From Paramyrothecium sp. XJ0827 (lineage: Eukaryota > Ascomycota > Sordariomycetes > Hypocreales > Stachybotryaceae): a stretch of 64,000 nucleotides of DNA. Below are positions 37,760-48,423 of this stretch, piece after piece. Each line of letters starts with the position of its first letter. Position 1 is the first letter of the stretch. The stretch is from positions 1,054,001 to 1,118,000 of the forward strand of contig JAJFPB010000008.1 in assembly GCA_020881915.1 (NCBI GenBank), written 5' to 3'. The position numbers and the translations under genes were made by a program. A model generated the notes under the pieces. It was not told the DNA's origin. It did not search any database and saw nothing but the letters and a program-made list of their open reading frames with translations.

Positions 37760-38833
37760 CTACAAAGAACGTGGTTGGGTTTCGATCAATATCGAGCGGA
37801 TGTTTCCGGATCCTATCGTTGGAACGGCCCAGCTCTTCCCGTCGATTCCAACAATCTCCAAAGCCTCGTGGTGACCAGCTTGCTCAATATCAGGCCAGTC
37901 ACGCCAGACAACTACATTTGATGCTTGCGCCAGTTCGTGCCGAGCAAAGCCAGCCAGGACCCGGCAGGCTTGGGCCTCGTCACCAATTTCCAATAACAGG
38001 ACTTTGACCTTGAGAAGCACCGCAATGTCAAAAAGCTGAGAATAGAAAATGTCCGCATGGCTCCATCCAGGCGGTATGTGTGGACGTTGTCCTGGAACCA
38101 GTGCCAGGCGTGGCTCAAACTTTTTGACAGAGTACCCTATTTGCCCACGACCATGTTTCCACACATCTTCAGATATGTAGGGCGGGTTGGAGACCAGGAC
38201 GTCACAACGCTGGCTGGTGATGTAGCTGATCTCATCAGGCTGGAAGATGTCAGCTTTTCCGATCGTCAAGCTCCGTTCGCGGTCAGGTCGAGGCAAGTGT
38301 CGAGCATCGACGTTGAGCTCAATGTTGCTGTTGGCAAGATGGACGGCCTGCGACGAGATGTCCACACCGTGTATGCGTAGGCGACTGAATGATTGATGGA
38401 GCAGTCTAAAGAGAAGTAGAGGAATGCATCCGGTGCCGGTGCAGAAATCGATTACGTGCAGCTCATCTCCAGTGACGGCAGGATCCAAGCTCTTCAGCTT
38501 CCTTGCTTTGATGAGCTCAGCGAGGTGATAGGTATACGCCTCGGTCTCTGGCCTAGGGATGAGAACACCAGGCTTGCACCGAATGTCTAGAGGACCAAAA
38601 GGCTGCGAGCCTAGGAGATACTGCAACGGCACCCCGTGTCCTCGTTTGCTGCAAAGCCGCGCTAGACGAGCTTCCCTCTGGGCCACAGGAAGGCCCGAGT
38701 CGTTGACAAACGCCGTGAGCCAGCGCAGCTCGTTGCGTGCCGATGGGATGTCTCTGCAGGCCGGCAGGAGAGTGGCTACGTGAGGCGAGTACTGCTTGGC
38801 TTGGCGCAAAAGCCGTGGTGCGAGTCGTGGCAT
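37760..38833 (-). CDS. HemK/PrmC-type release-factor glutamine methyltransferase (Mtq1-like)
   Basis: A single exon encodes 357 residues. PrmC/Mtq1 enzymes methylate the glutamine of the GGQ motif of class I peptide release factors with S-adenosylmethionine; the single-domain fungal member acts on mitochondrial Mrf1. An N-terminal helical domain includes PLQYLLGSQPFG and the IPRPETE signature (92-98). The Rossmann SAM-binding loop DFCTGTGCIPL is at 129-139, HGVDIS near 155-160 supplies the acidic ribose contact, and the catalytic NPPY is at 216-219. A matrix location fits the basic N-terminus (MPRLAPRLLRQAKQ). The start at 38833 is the first ATG; the codon three positions upstream is GTG. At 357 residues it is somewhat longer than yeast Mtq1 and bacterial PrmC. 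Mtq2 is less likely because that enzyme lacks the N-terminal domain. It lies in tandem with the m-AAA gene. Confidence 0.88.
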   Translation of the reverse strand: MPRLAPRLLRQAKQYSPHVATLLPACRDIPSARNELRWLTAFVNDSGLPVAQREARLARLCSKRGHGVPLQYLLGSQPFGPLDIRCKPGVLIPRPETEAYTYHLAELIKARKLKSLDPAVTGDELHVIDFCTGTGCIPLLLFRLLHQSFSRLRIHGVDISSQAVHLANSNIELNVDARHLPRPDRERSLTIGKADIFQPDEISYITSQRCDVLVSNPPYISEDVWKHGRGQIGYSVKKFEPRLALVPGQRPHIPPGWSHADIFYSQLFDIAVLLKVKVLLLEIGDEAQACRVLAGFARHELAQASNVVVWRDWPDIEQAGHHEALEIVGIDGKSWAVPTIGSGNIRSILIETQPRSL

Positions 38834-39737
38834 CGCTGGCACTTCAAGGCATGATCAGAGGCGTGTGGAAATTGCCGACGAGGACTTCACCCAGGCCATC
38901 TCACGGCTAGCTAGGATGGCTAGAGGTAAAGAAAAAGAAGGCTCTCGGAGAATAGATTGTGCAAGTTCCAAAGTGCACTACCTTGAAAGTCTTGACAAGG
39001 TCTAACACGGACCGAGGAGGGTGGCCAGGCAAGTCGTGAAAATAATTTTACAGCGGGCTACGAAATCAGGCTTCACAAGAACCAGGGCATCAGTCTCGAG
39101 ACACTGTAGCCTATGATTTTTTAAAATAAATATCAAGATTTCGAAACGTCTCTGAAATGAAGAATTCGGTAAAGTTTATTGATTTCTGAGTAAATGATGT
39201 TTTTAGAGCTGAACGAGAAAACGCCTTGTTCTTTTTGTCAATGAGATGTGCTTTGGCAGTCTGCGATTCTGATTGTACTAAGGTATGTCTGCGTTCTAGC
39301 ACAGGCAGGTATGTACAAGTGCCTGCTTGTCCCTGGGGTAAGGTACCTCAGAAGGCAAAGGTTGACCCTTCTTGGTTTGTTGCGGCAGGCCTTTTACCCG
39401 AGCATTAACCTCAGGTGTCCAGTCTAGGCTGGTGTCCGCCACAACCACTGGCCCAAAAGGTCAAAGCCACCCGAGCCGACAATCTCTGGATTCACTGTGA
39501 TTTCTCGACATCGTGTGTGAGCGGCTCTTGTACGCGCAGTCGCAATACTCGCCTCGCTCTCTTTTTGGATACTCAACTCATTGCTTTCTCGAAGTAAAAA
39601 CTTGTCGGTTTCAATACTCACTCGACATCACATAGCCTTACGAACCGTCGTCGCGGTCGCCTTAAGTCTTTTGCTTTTGCTCCTGGGAATCGTCGACATT
39701 AATTCAAGCCGTGGAGCGCGCGACTCCGTAGGTCAAA
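38834..39737. other. Divergent intergenic region with small AT-rich patch
   Basis: 904 bp separate the methyltransferase and RPB11 starts and must contain both promoters. An AT-rich patch at about 39110-39245 stands out from its surroundings. GGTACCT-type words occur near 39340. No gene is seen. Confidence 0.5.
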
Positions 39738-40768
39738 ATGAACGCACCAGATCGGTCAGTATTCTCGTTTCCTTTGTTACTACCGTCTGATGCTTTGTGA
39801 TTACTGGGTACCACTGGTGGGTTCCCGTCGAGGGTACAAGAACCCATCAACGGCATTTACCATTTGGTATTTGCTAGCTAGGCATAAGCCGGAGACGCTT
39901 TCGGGTTTTACTCAAGCCTGATGAGTTCATGTTATATGCGCTGTTCGCCTTCGCAGCCTATCATTCTTTGGCAGCTGTCAAGTTGACTGTGCAGCTGGAG
40001 CAACCTCAGGGCAGCCGTACACGCGCTTTCCTTTAGTCTCTGAACCACTATGCCGAATCTCATACAAGACCCTTAAATGCACACCATCACCATCTTCATA
40101 ACCCAGGTAGTGCCTGATAGAGAAGGATTTATCATCCAAGCCCTTCATCACACTTTTGGTTCCCTTCATATATCCACCGCCATGGCAGGGTATAACCCAC
40201 GCCACCACAATGTTCAAGACGACGTGTTACGTGCACTTTACACAGTTTCCCCCATGCGTACTCTGGCTGACAGTTTACTAGTTTCGAGCTATTCCTGCTC
40301 AGTGATGGCGAGAAGAAGATCGAGGAGAAGGTGTACTCTGGTAGGATGTCTCCTTGTCGTGGTTGCGTTCTTGTTCTGATGGAAACCCCTTTGCAGGCAT
40401 GTCAAACACATCCGACTTCGTTTTGAAGAAGGAAGATCATACTCTGGGCCACCTCCTCGCCGAGCATCTCAAAGCCCACCCCAATGTGTGGATGGCAGGA
40501 TACAAGAGTGCGTTCGATCAGTGATGAGAGGCTAGCATCATCGTTGGCCGTTGCTGACCACAGTCTAGTTGCCCACCCTAATGTTCCAGAACTATTCATC
40601 CGTGTTCAAACAGACGGCAATGTGTCCCCACGTGAAGCTTTTACGTCGGTATGCGAAAAGCTCATCAACCAACTTGAGTCTTTACACCAGGAGTTCACTC
40701 GCGAGTGGGAGTTGAGACGCATCACCAACACGGGAGAGCAGGGCAACATGCAGGCCAACGGTCTATAG
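39738..40768 (+). CDS. DNA-directed RNA polymerase II subunit RPB11
   Basis: Exons 39738-39754, 40282-40340, 40397-40507 and 40569-40768 encode 128 residues. RPB11 pairs with RPB3 (the counterpart of the bacterial alpha dimer) early in polymerase II assembly. The product begins MNAPDRFELFLLSDGEKK, continues with the RNA-polymerase L-dimerisation motif DFVLKKEDHTLGHLLAEHL, then HPNVWMAGYKIAHPNVPEL and FIRVQTDG, and ends in a helix with the FTREWELRR segment. The first exon is just 17 nt and the first intron is 527 nt, far longer than any other intron in the window. The MNAPDR start is conserved from fungi to animals, which supports this small exon. It converges on LSM5, with 294 bp between stop codons. 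Confidence 0.94.
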
Positions 40769-41062
40769 AGGAGCAGGTAACTTCAGGAATGGGTTAGGCG
40801 TTTGGGCAATGGAATCAAGGCTGAATCACGAAATGTACATTGATTTGGGTCTAGCTTGATCATTTACCCCGTCGTGGTATTGGTCTTCTAAATGACTATG
40901 GTGCGTGCATTACTTATTGCACAAGACCATGTGTGCCACGCGATCAGGATGTGAGCCCGTCAGGTGAGTCTAGCACCGTAGTCCACCTGTGACCACCCGT
41001 GTCAGGCATGTCATCTTTTTGTGAGTCTTTGCAAGTGCCCCTTCGTGAGCATTTAAGCAGGC

Positions 41063-41577
41063 TCAGGCGGCGGCTTCGACTGGGCCCTCTCCTCCGGGGA
41101 TCAACTGCCGCATAGGTTAGAACTGAATACGATTTGTGCGCATAGATCGGCTCCTACCATGCAGATGTTGTTTCCGTTGAGCAGGATCTTAGGAAGCTTC
41201 GTGTGATTGCCGGAGTAGTCACTAGCAAGTCAGGATCTGAGACGACAATACTGCTCTCCATTGCAACGTACAACTCTGTTACATCTTCCAGCACCATGTC
41301 TACAATGTCGTTAGAACAGCACATGAATTGTGAAACGGCGGCACACTTACTGACGTAATCGTCGAATCCAAGGAGCGTGCCGCTGAATTCTGTCGCCGTG
41401 GTCAACCTTGGGTTCTGCGTCCCTCTCCTCACTTCGAGTCTTACCCTTGTCTCCCTTCATGACGACCCATATCCTCGACCCGACACACTTGTCGATGAGC
41501 TCTTGAGAGACGTCAGTAATACAAGCAATACGTTTTTATCAGAATTACTGACCCAGAGGTAGAAGTTGCGAGGCCAT
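41063..41577 (-). CDS. U6 snRNA-associated Sm-like protein LSm5
   Basis: Six exons (minus strand): 41577-41553, 41501-41445, 41389-41351, 41299-41272, 41221-41158 and 41104-41063, giving 84 residues. LSm5 is part of the Lsm2-8 ring that binds the 3' end of U6 snRNA in the nucleus and of the Lsm1-7 ring in cytoplasmic mRNA decay. The spliced product reads MASQLLPLELIDKCVGSRIW, then VVMKGDKEFSGTLLGFDDYV with the Sm1 motif, NMVLEDVTEFDYSGNHTKLP, and Sm2 with KILLNGNNICMLIPGG. Exons 1, 3 and 4 are only 25, 39 and 28 nt, and the five introns are about 50 nt each, so the gene is half intron. All junctions restore the family sequence. It diverges from the exonuclease gene with 174 bp between starts. 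Confidence 0.93.
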
Positions 41578-41751
41578 GTTGAGATATTCGATGTTGATGC
41601 AGACTCTGGAAATTCCACTGAAGGCCCGGCGGCAGCTCTGCAGGTTAGCCCTTGTGGCTGCTGTGAAACCTGTGGCTCAGTTCAATGAGCATCACGGCTG
41701 CACGTGCTGTCGTGACAATGACTAAGCGTAGACAAGTGTAGCGCCACGCCC
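41578..41751. promoter_or_regulatory. Compact divergent promoter LSM5/exonuclease
   Basis: Only 174 bp separate the LSM5 ATG from the most upstream exonuclease ATG. If the exonuclease starts at its internal ATG at 41899, the gap widens to about 320 bp. No specific element could be assigned. Confidence 0.45.
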
Positions 41752-43675
41752 ATGTGGAACCAGTTGTACCAATTGTCTGCCCCTCAACCCGCATGCCATA
41801 ACGCGGTTGCCTACAAGTCTCAGTCGGCGCGTAACCGCATGCATCTTGTCTATCACAATGGATCCCCGCTGCAGGTCACGGCTCATGCAAACCTGTCCAT
41901 GACACACACCAAATTAGGGGGCATTGCGGGCAATGTTCTCCGTTACTCACGTTTGTCGCTTGTGAGGTCAGCTCAATTGGTCTCCCTTCGTCGCCTGGCT
42001 CGAACCTCAGTTGAGTCCCCATTCTTCTCTAAAAGACGAGCTATGAGCAAGTCCGAGAAGGGTCGTCTCTGGGACCCCAAGCTGGGCATCCTGTTCGCTT
42101 CAGGATTAGGGCCGCAAACTCTCTATCCCCAACTTGACCTTGCTCGGTTTATCCACATCGATAGTCTCTGTCCTGCAACCGATTCCTATCATGGTGCGGA
42201 CAGTTCAAAAATCTGGAACCATGATGCTCCGAACGACAGCGCGTCCAAATCGCAGGTATCTGGTGAATCAGCAGTGAATACCTCACCGAATGATGCTAGG
42301 GGATTAAGCGACGTCAATGGTCGTGGCTCAAAGATTGACGCAATTCCAACAGCCACTCATTCAGAGTCCGATGCCACTCCACCCTTGCCAATCACTCCTT
42401 CACAATACAACATCTCGAGTAGCCTCTTCTATGCCGCCCGGAAAGCTGCGAAAGGATCACCAGAGTCCTTCTGGTCGCATACTATGTATCAGAGCCAAGG
42501 GGTTGACGGTGCAAAGCAAAATGTCAAAGTTCACTATTGCACAAGCAAGCATACCACCGAATATGTCTGTCGGAAGCATTTCCTGGGAGAGAAAGTTCTC
42601 GGATTCGACTTGGAATGGTTCCCATATGCGACGAAAGCGTCGAGTCCACGCGAAAATGTCTCCGTTATTCAACTCGCAAGCCCTGGGCGCATTGGCATAT
42701 TTCACGTTGCGCTGTTCCCTCAGAAGGACGAGCTCGTCGCGCCGACATTCAGGAAGATTATGGAAGACTGTAGCGTATCCAAGGTTGGCGTCAACATTCA
42801 AGGAGACTGCACCCGATTAAAGAACAACCTTGGCATTACTTCTGGCGGTATTTTTGAGCTCAGTCACTTGTACAAACTTGTCAAATACTCGTCGGAGGGT
42901 CGCGCCGATCTCATCAACAAAAAGCGTGTTGCTCTCGCGGTCCAGGTCGAGGAGTGCCTGCACCTTCCACTTTATAAGGGAGACAGTGTGCGTTCCAGTA
43001 ACTGGACTCTACCTCTTAATTCTCGGCAGATTAATTGTGAGTTACATACATGGCGGCAACTACCAGTGGCCAACTGACAGGGCAATAGATTCTGCAGCGG
43101 ATGCTTATGCTGGTTTACAGCTGTATCTCGTTCTGGAAGAGAAGAGGAAACAGCTGAAGCCGACGCCGCCACGACCACAACATGCTGAGTTGGGTATGCC
43201 CATCGAGGTTGTCTTGCCCAGTCCCGAATCCTCGGATATTGATGGAGACGACGTGGCCATTCCGCTGGATGCAGCTGCTCCTTCAAAGTCCGCGACACAT
43301 CCCAATCTAAAACCGCCCCCCTTGAATAATTCTACTGCACCCAAGAAGGATCATCGAATCGCAGCTGCTGAGGAGAGTTTAAATCAGTATCGCAAGAGTT
43401 TGCGAAGACCACTTCAGGCGGCACCCTGGGCTATCAGAGCATACTACATTTGGCATGCCAACAACGACCTTGATCCTGAAGCTGTTGCTAAGCTTCTGCG
43501 GGACCCGCCCCTCAAAACAAACACCGTAGTCACATATATCCTTGACTCGATCTCTGCTGAGAGTCTACCGTATTCCATGCCGCGGCTTAAGGACGAGGTG
43601 TTATCTCACCTCTCTGTTGATTTAGGAGAAATCCGAAAGTACCGATCTTTGGCCGAGGCTTGCCGCACGCCTTGA
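41752..43675 (+). CDS. DEDDy 3'-5' exonuclease domain protein (WRN/RNase D-like)
   Basis: Exons 41752-43036 and 43089-43675 encode 623 residues. Exonucleases of this fold trim DNA or RNA 3' ends with two metal ions. The domain spans about residues 265-445: ExoI GFDLEW with D286 and E288, ExoII VGVNIQGDCTRL with D352, and ExoIII YSAADAYAG with Y429 and D433, so all DEDDy residues are present. The intron must use the TAG acceptor at 43086-43088; this creates Y429 and keeps the frame, whereas the CAG acceptor eight bases upstream leads to a stop. The 260 residues before the domain and 180 after it (with PWAIRAYYIWHANNDLDPE) are not a known domain to me. An Arg-rich segment (about 60-100) could be an organelle signal if translation starts at the ATG at 41899 (MTHTKLGG...), so the start is uncertain. 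Substrate unknown. It converges on YTM1. Confidence 0.85.
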
Positions 43676-43863
43676 ACACGTACCTTGAACACATGCTTCA
43701 ATACTCGACCAACACTGAACAACTGTCTGGGGCAATTGCATAATTAAGGCGTCCTTTTCACTTTGATAGAACCCGAAGGCACCTAGTGTGCCCTCTATCA
43801 CCGTTTTCAGGCCATTCGAATTTTGGGAGTTGGAATGACGGCGGCGAGCCGTAGTTTTCATAG

Positions 43864-45346
43864 CTATGAAGCAAATAGGCCACGTCCACGATTGATCTGA
43901 ACCTTCTTATCCTCACCTCCACTCACGATACCCCATGTTTTATCCCATACGACACTTAACACCTTGGCGCCTTCGCCGCCTGAAGGAAGTTTCTTGCCTT
44001 GCAACCACTCCCGTCCCAAAGTGTAAGCCGGCTCGCCAACACTTCCACTGCCTTCTGTTAACGTGCCTGATCGGGCACTTCGCAGGTCCCACACGCGACA
44101 GGTAGAGTCCCACGAGCCGGAAACCATGGAATAGTCGTTCTCGGGTGACGGTGCAAGAGAGACTACCCAGTTGATGTGGCCTCTTAGGGTCATAGCAGCA
44201 GTTGATGATGCCGATTCACGAGGATCTAGCAGAGTGATGTGCCTAGCAGATGTACCGGCAGCCACAAGCGACCTGCCCGGTAATGCGGCGGCGCAGAGGA
44301 TTGGATGCATCGTTGTCAACCTGGAAACTTCTTTCTGGGTGGTTAGATCGATAGTCCTGACGGTATGGTCTTTGGATGCGGAATATGCGACTGTTGAATC
44401 GTGAGGGTGGAAGATGGCGGCTGTGACTGGCGATTCATGCAGCGACATCAGGGCAAGAGGACCTCGCTGCGTAATCGAAGGAGCGCCAGCTGTTTTGGCG
44501 CGCTTCGCTGTATGCGCAACAGGAAGCGTGTCAGGGTCGATTTCTGGTGCTGACGTTTTGGAAGATGACCACAGGCCAATGCGACCGCTGGATGAGGCAG
44601 TGAGGATTCTTTGCGTGGAGATATTGACATCAAGGCCCTCAATGGCCATCTCATGTCCTCGAAGGCTCATCTCTGGCTTGAGTGTTCCAGAGAAACCATC
44701 ACTGGTCTCGCTCAGCTTCCACACAATAAGTTCTCCTGCCAGACCAGCCGACACCAGCTTGGTAGGAGAGAGCCACTTGACTGAGTTGGGTCGGAGCCGG
44801 TGACCGCCAGCAGCAGGAGAAGTAGCAATGATGTCGCCGGACGGGCTCCAGATCCTGACAAGTCCGTCGTAAGAAGCGGTGGCAACCCTCTCCTTGACTG
44901 TCTTGCCTTCAGCGCGTTGGCCTGCGGGCGCGGTGGCCGACAGCACGTCGATGCCACCGACCCAGTCATCATGTTGGAAGCTCGCTTCGTAAACCGGGGG
45001 CAAAAGACTGCGGACATATTGCAAGGTGAGGGTGGTTTCGGAGGACAGACCGTTTGAGGCCAGGTACTCCTCAATGCTAGTCTTCAAGAAGGTGCCATTG
45101 GCGAGAAAGTCGAGGGGGACGGGCGAGGAGGTGTTGAGCATCGACTCCGAGTTCAGGATGCGCGACAGGCCATAGCGTTTGATGTCTGGGAAGATTTAGC
45201 GCTTGATGCACTGCTATAGGAGTCTAAGGAGTGTGAGACAAGTACGAACCGGCTGGAACGAGCAATTGCTGCTTGGAGTCGGGGAGCACAAGGTCCTGCT
45301 CATTTGTGGTGAAGATGACCTTCACCTGGGCCGGGGCGGAGCTCAT
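43864..45346 (-). CDS. Ribosome biogenesis protein YTM1 (WDR12), NLE domain plus WD40
   Basis: Exons (minus strand) 45346-45250 and 45185-43864 encode 472 residues. Ytm1 forms the Nop7 (PeBoW) complex with Erb1 and Nop7 in the nucleolus; the Rea1 AAA ATPase pulls on its NLE domain to release it during 60S assembly. The NLE domain occupies about residues 8-75 (QVKVIFTTNEQDLVLPD onward, then IEEYLASNGL). Seven WD repeats follow, with units ending RIWSPSG, ELIVWKL, RIGLWSSS, HTVRTIDL and TCRVWDLRS. The intron donor is GTTCGT, a weak variant, but splicing restores the expected PADIKRYGLSRILN junction. The tail KVQINRGRGLFAS closes the propeller. 188 bp separate its stop from that of the exonuclease. 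Confidence 0.93.
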
Positions 45347-45799
45347 CTTGGCGAGGGAGGGCGACAGTGGCCCTTGTTCACGGAGTGACGAATCGACACA
45401 ATACCCTGCTTTGTTTGGAGGATATAATAGCTAGGAATGGGTTGCGCTGGTGTTGTGACCTTCAATCACCTTGATTGCACTGCATATGTGTGCCGAATCC
45501 GACCAGAACTTTTTTTTGGGTCCATGGGAACAAAATTTTGGAAAAAGGCCAGCCTTGCGCCAGGGTCCCACAGCGGGGGATTGTCTCTACCAGCCCAACC
45601 AATCACAGAAGAAGAACACACGAGGCAGACGAGGTCTGATAATGGATTAGACGGAAACACCAATTCGTTATCTACTGTTCTTATCGACCCAAGCCAAGCA
45701 GCTTTGAAGTATTTTGTTAGAACACCTATCTAAGAAAGAAGAACCCGCATACCTCATCGGGCTGCCAGTAAGACAGATACTGCAGAACTACGAGGCTAC

Positions 45800-46080
45800 C
45801 GGGAATAAGTATGATGTGTGTCAAAATTAAATAATAAAGCTTCATCATTAATCATTGAATATTAATAAATTTAGAAGTTCATCAATTTGAGGATTCTTAT
45901 GAGTGCATCTTAGGACCTCATTCTGCTATTTTGTTATCTTTAACACGAGTTTTTGCAACTTCGCAATCTTCATTTTATTTCTTTCCACCTTCACTCACCA
46001 GTTGCTTTTAAGAAGCATATTCATTCCGGAATTTTTTATGCATGAAGCTTAAACAATGAAAGCTCTAGGAGTTCCCGTTT
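45800..46080. other. AT-rich island
   Basis: Roughly 280 bases, with A/T content estimated by eye at about 70%, include AAATTAAATAATAAAG, GAATATTAATAAATTTAG and a T-rich strand bias. The change of composition is abrupt. Candidates are a replication origin, a nucleosome-free or matrix-attachment region, or a mutated repeat relic. Nothing in the sequence decides between them. Confidence 0.45.
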
Positions 46081-47907
46081 GTTTTCCACTCACCCACAAA
46101 GTCATTCAAGGCGGGTCCAAAAATGGTAAAATGCTTACGAATTGCATCTCAACCGCAGCCTAAAAGAAATATCTTTTGCTGGGCTTGGTCAACACTGTAT
46201 CAATAGTACTCGGTTTACCTCATCGTCACTGGGAGGCTGTACGATGGGTCGAAGGCAAGCAAATGTTGCTCTGTCTTTTCTAAGATACTAGGGTGCTTCG
46301 AAGATCCTTGTACGTAAACAGGGAAATGCTAGGCATGAAACGGTCATACTGATGATGGTAATGTCCACAGGTCTGAGGTCTGAGGCAATTTGGGGAGAAC
46401 CGTGCTGTCAGGGATTTGTCTGTGTTTCTGACGCACGACTCATTACGGACATTTTGGGCCGCTGCGCAACCGATCATCGTGGCAACGAAGTGGACTTTGG
46501 GCGGGTCTTATCCACCAGGTCGCCATAACCCCGGATTCAAAGCATTCGGATGGGGTTTAGAGGATGCAAGAAATCGCCTCCGTTGCGTGCAAAAGTCCAT
46601 GGTACCAAAGGTGGTGAGCAACATTCGGTATGGTTGCGTGTTGTGGCTTTGTATCTCCTTGCGCACTCGCGCGAAGTGATAACCCTCAGGCTGCTCAACG
46701 CTCGGGAATACTACCACAGTATGCGATTTGAACTTGGCTGAGGCTGCCAGGTACTGTGAACGCCTGCAACAATAGGATACGAGGAAATCTGCACAAAAGC
46801 CAAGCAAGGCGAATGCGTGAAATCGAAAAGTGGCATGCAGGTCGAATCAACCTAGATAGAAGGAGGGCGTCATCAGTTGATTGGTTGAGGTGCAGGACTG
46901 GCCGTTTCCGGGTCAGACAGAAAAAAAAGAAGTGGGCTGCAGGCTGCAGATGGTTCGAAAAAGTAAAGTATACAACAGTGTACCTCCGTGCCTGGTTGTT
47001 TCTTCGTCATAGGCACAAGGTACCCCCGCACTCATGTCGTCATGCCCCGGCCGGGGGCTTCGAGCCGTACAGCGACCCAAAGGGCTCAGCAGATGTACGC
47101 GCACGGGAACCTAATGCAGCTAAGGGTGCAGCATGCCTAGAACGCCTATGGAATTGTGCATGTTCATGCGCCAGGCGGGCTTCGTGTCCGGGTCTTGCTT
47201 CAATCCTACGTGGCGAGATGGAGAAATAATCGTCAAAAGCCATCAGTGGAAAAACGGTTTGATGGCAGGTACCTGTGGTGTGCGGCAGCTCGGCTACATC
47301 GCAAATCGAGGACACCAGATCCCTGGCTTTGTCTCACGCTTTTCGCTCTCTGCTTGCTCTCTCTTTTCCTCCGGCGTCAACGGGAGCTATGACCACCCCG
47401 GCTTGCCTGTCGAACAGGGAGCCGGAACAAGATGAGACCTCATCTTAATACATACAAGTGCCCTTTTTGAGCTGCGCATGCGGCTCATCACGTTGCCCTC
47501 TCTCCCAGTGCTAGCCCGCGTCGCATGCAGAAGCTAACGCCCACCACGCTTCCGTTGGAGCTGCCCGTAGGTTGGTGATGGGTCACAAGACCTTGGGGAG
47601 GCGTCAGTGCTAAATTGAAGCCGGGTCTGGGCCTAAGGTAGCGCTACCGGTGCTGCAACTATCCCCTCTGTTCCATTGACTTTGGCAGCTAGAAAAAGCG
47701 ATACCCCAACCTCCCCAGTAAGGTGGCTCTGGGAGGCATAGTCCCCACCGTTGGCGTTTTTTCCTGTCCCCTGCTAGCGCTGGCCGGAGAGTACCTGTTG
47801 CTACAGCTCCCTTACCTTTGCCAGCTACAGCGGCATCGCAGATTGCTGTGTGCATCGTTGGCTAACGATTGTACCTGACTTTGACGTCTGCCGCCCTGTT
47901 CCCCCCC

Positions 47908-47940
47908 CAGCCAGCCAGCAGCCAGCAGCCAGCCAGCCCA
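47908..47940. repeat. CAGC/CAGCCAGC tandem
   Basis: A short array of CAGC units, some with an inserted CAG, follows a run of eight C. It is intergenic, upstream of the glycogen synthase leader. Confidence 0.65.
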
Positions 47941-48120
47941 GCTCGACTGCGCTCCTCTCCGAACCTTCTCACATTTTTCTCCTTCTTCACTCGCGATCGT
48001 TTGCTGTAGCTTCAAGACTCGTCCTTGTCAGGCATCGCAAACCAACCTGCAAGCACTTTCTCGAGCCAGGCCCCGGCGTCTCCTCGTCGCCCTGTAGCTG
48101 AGCTGAGCTGAGCTTGCCGC

Positions 48121-48423
48121 CGCGGAAGACCGAGCTACGGCAATCCTGACGCAACGCAGCTGCGCCGATCCACTCGGGTCACATCAAGTGGTGGTTTTCC
48201 CTGATTAAGGCTCAACCTCTCTCCTCCTTCCGCCGCCACCGCACTCAATTGCATCCAGGAATCGTCGCTGCAGCTCCAGAGCCTCTTAACACTCCTCCCG
48301 CCCCTCCCCACCCTCGTTGGGCCCTCGTCCTTTGCCCACCGAGACTCACTACCGTCCTCTTCCCCCCTCCCCCCTCACCACCAAATCGTCGGCTCATTCC
48401 CAGTCTCGTTCGAGCTGTCCACC
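48121..48423 (+). promoter_or_regulatory. ATG-free C/T-rich leader of glycogen synthase
   Basis: The 303 bases before the start contain no ATG in any frame and are dominated by C and T, especially 48285-48400. The start codon sits in a CCACCATGAG context close to the eukaryotic optimum. This is the pattern of a long fungal 5' UTR allowing efficient scanning. The exact transcription start is not visible. Confidence 0.5.

Larger units (their letters stand above)
45347..48099. other. Gene-free region between YTM1 and glycogen synthase
   Basis: These 2.75 kb, with the leader that follows, separate two divergent starts. An AAAATTTT word near 45533-45540 sits in the YTM1 promoter. From about 45800 to 46080 the DNA is clearly AT-rich against its GC-rich surroundings. 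The frame at 46756-47229 has no recognisable content. A CAGC-type tandem lies near 47908. Confidence 0.5.

Noticed and set aside
38988..39004. 17-mer shared exactly with 63826-63842
   Set aside because: One such match in 64 kb is not far from chance expectation, and the flanks do not match.
46756..47229. 157-codon plus-strand frame
   Set aside because: Cys/Arg-rich random composition, no signal peptide at the start, and no supporting splice or family signature.
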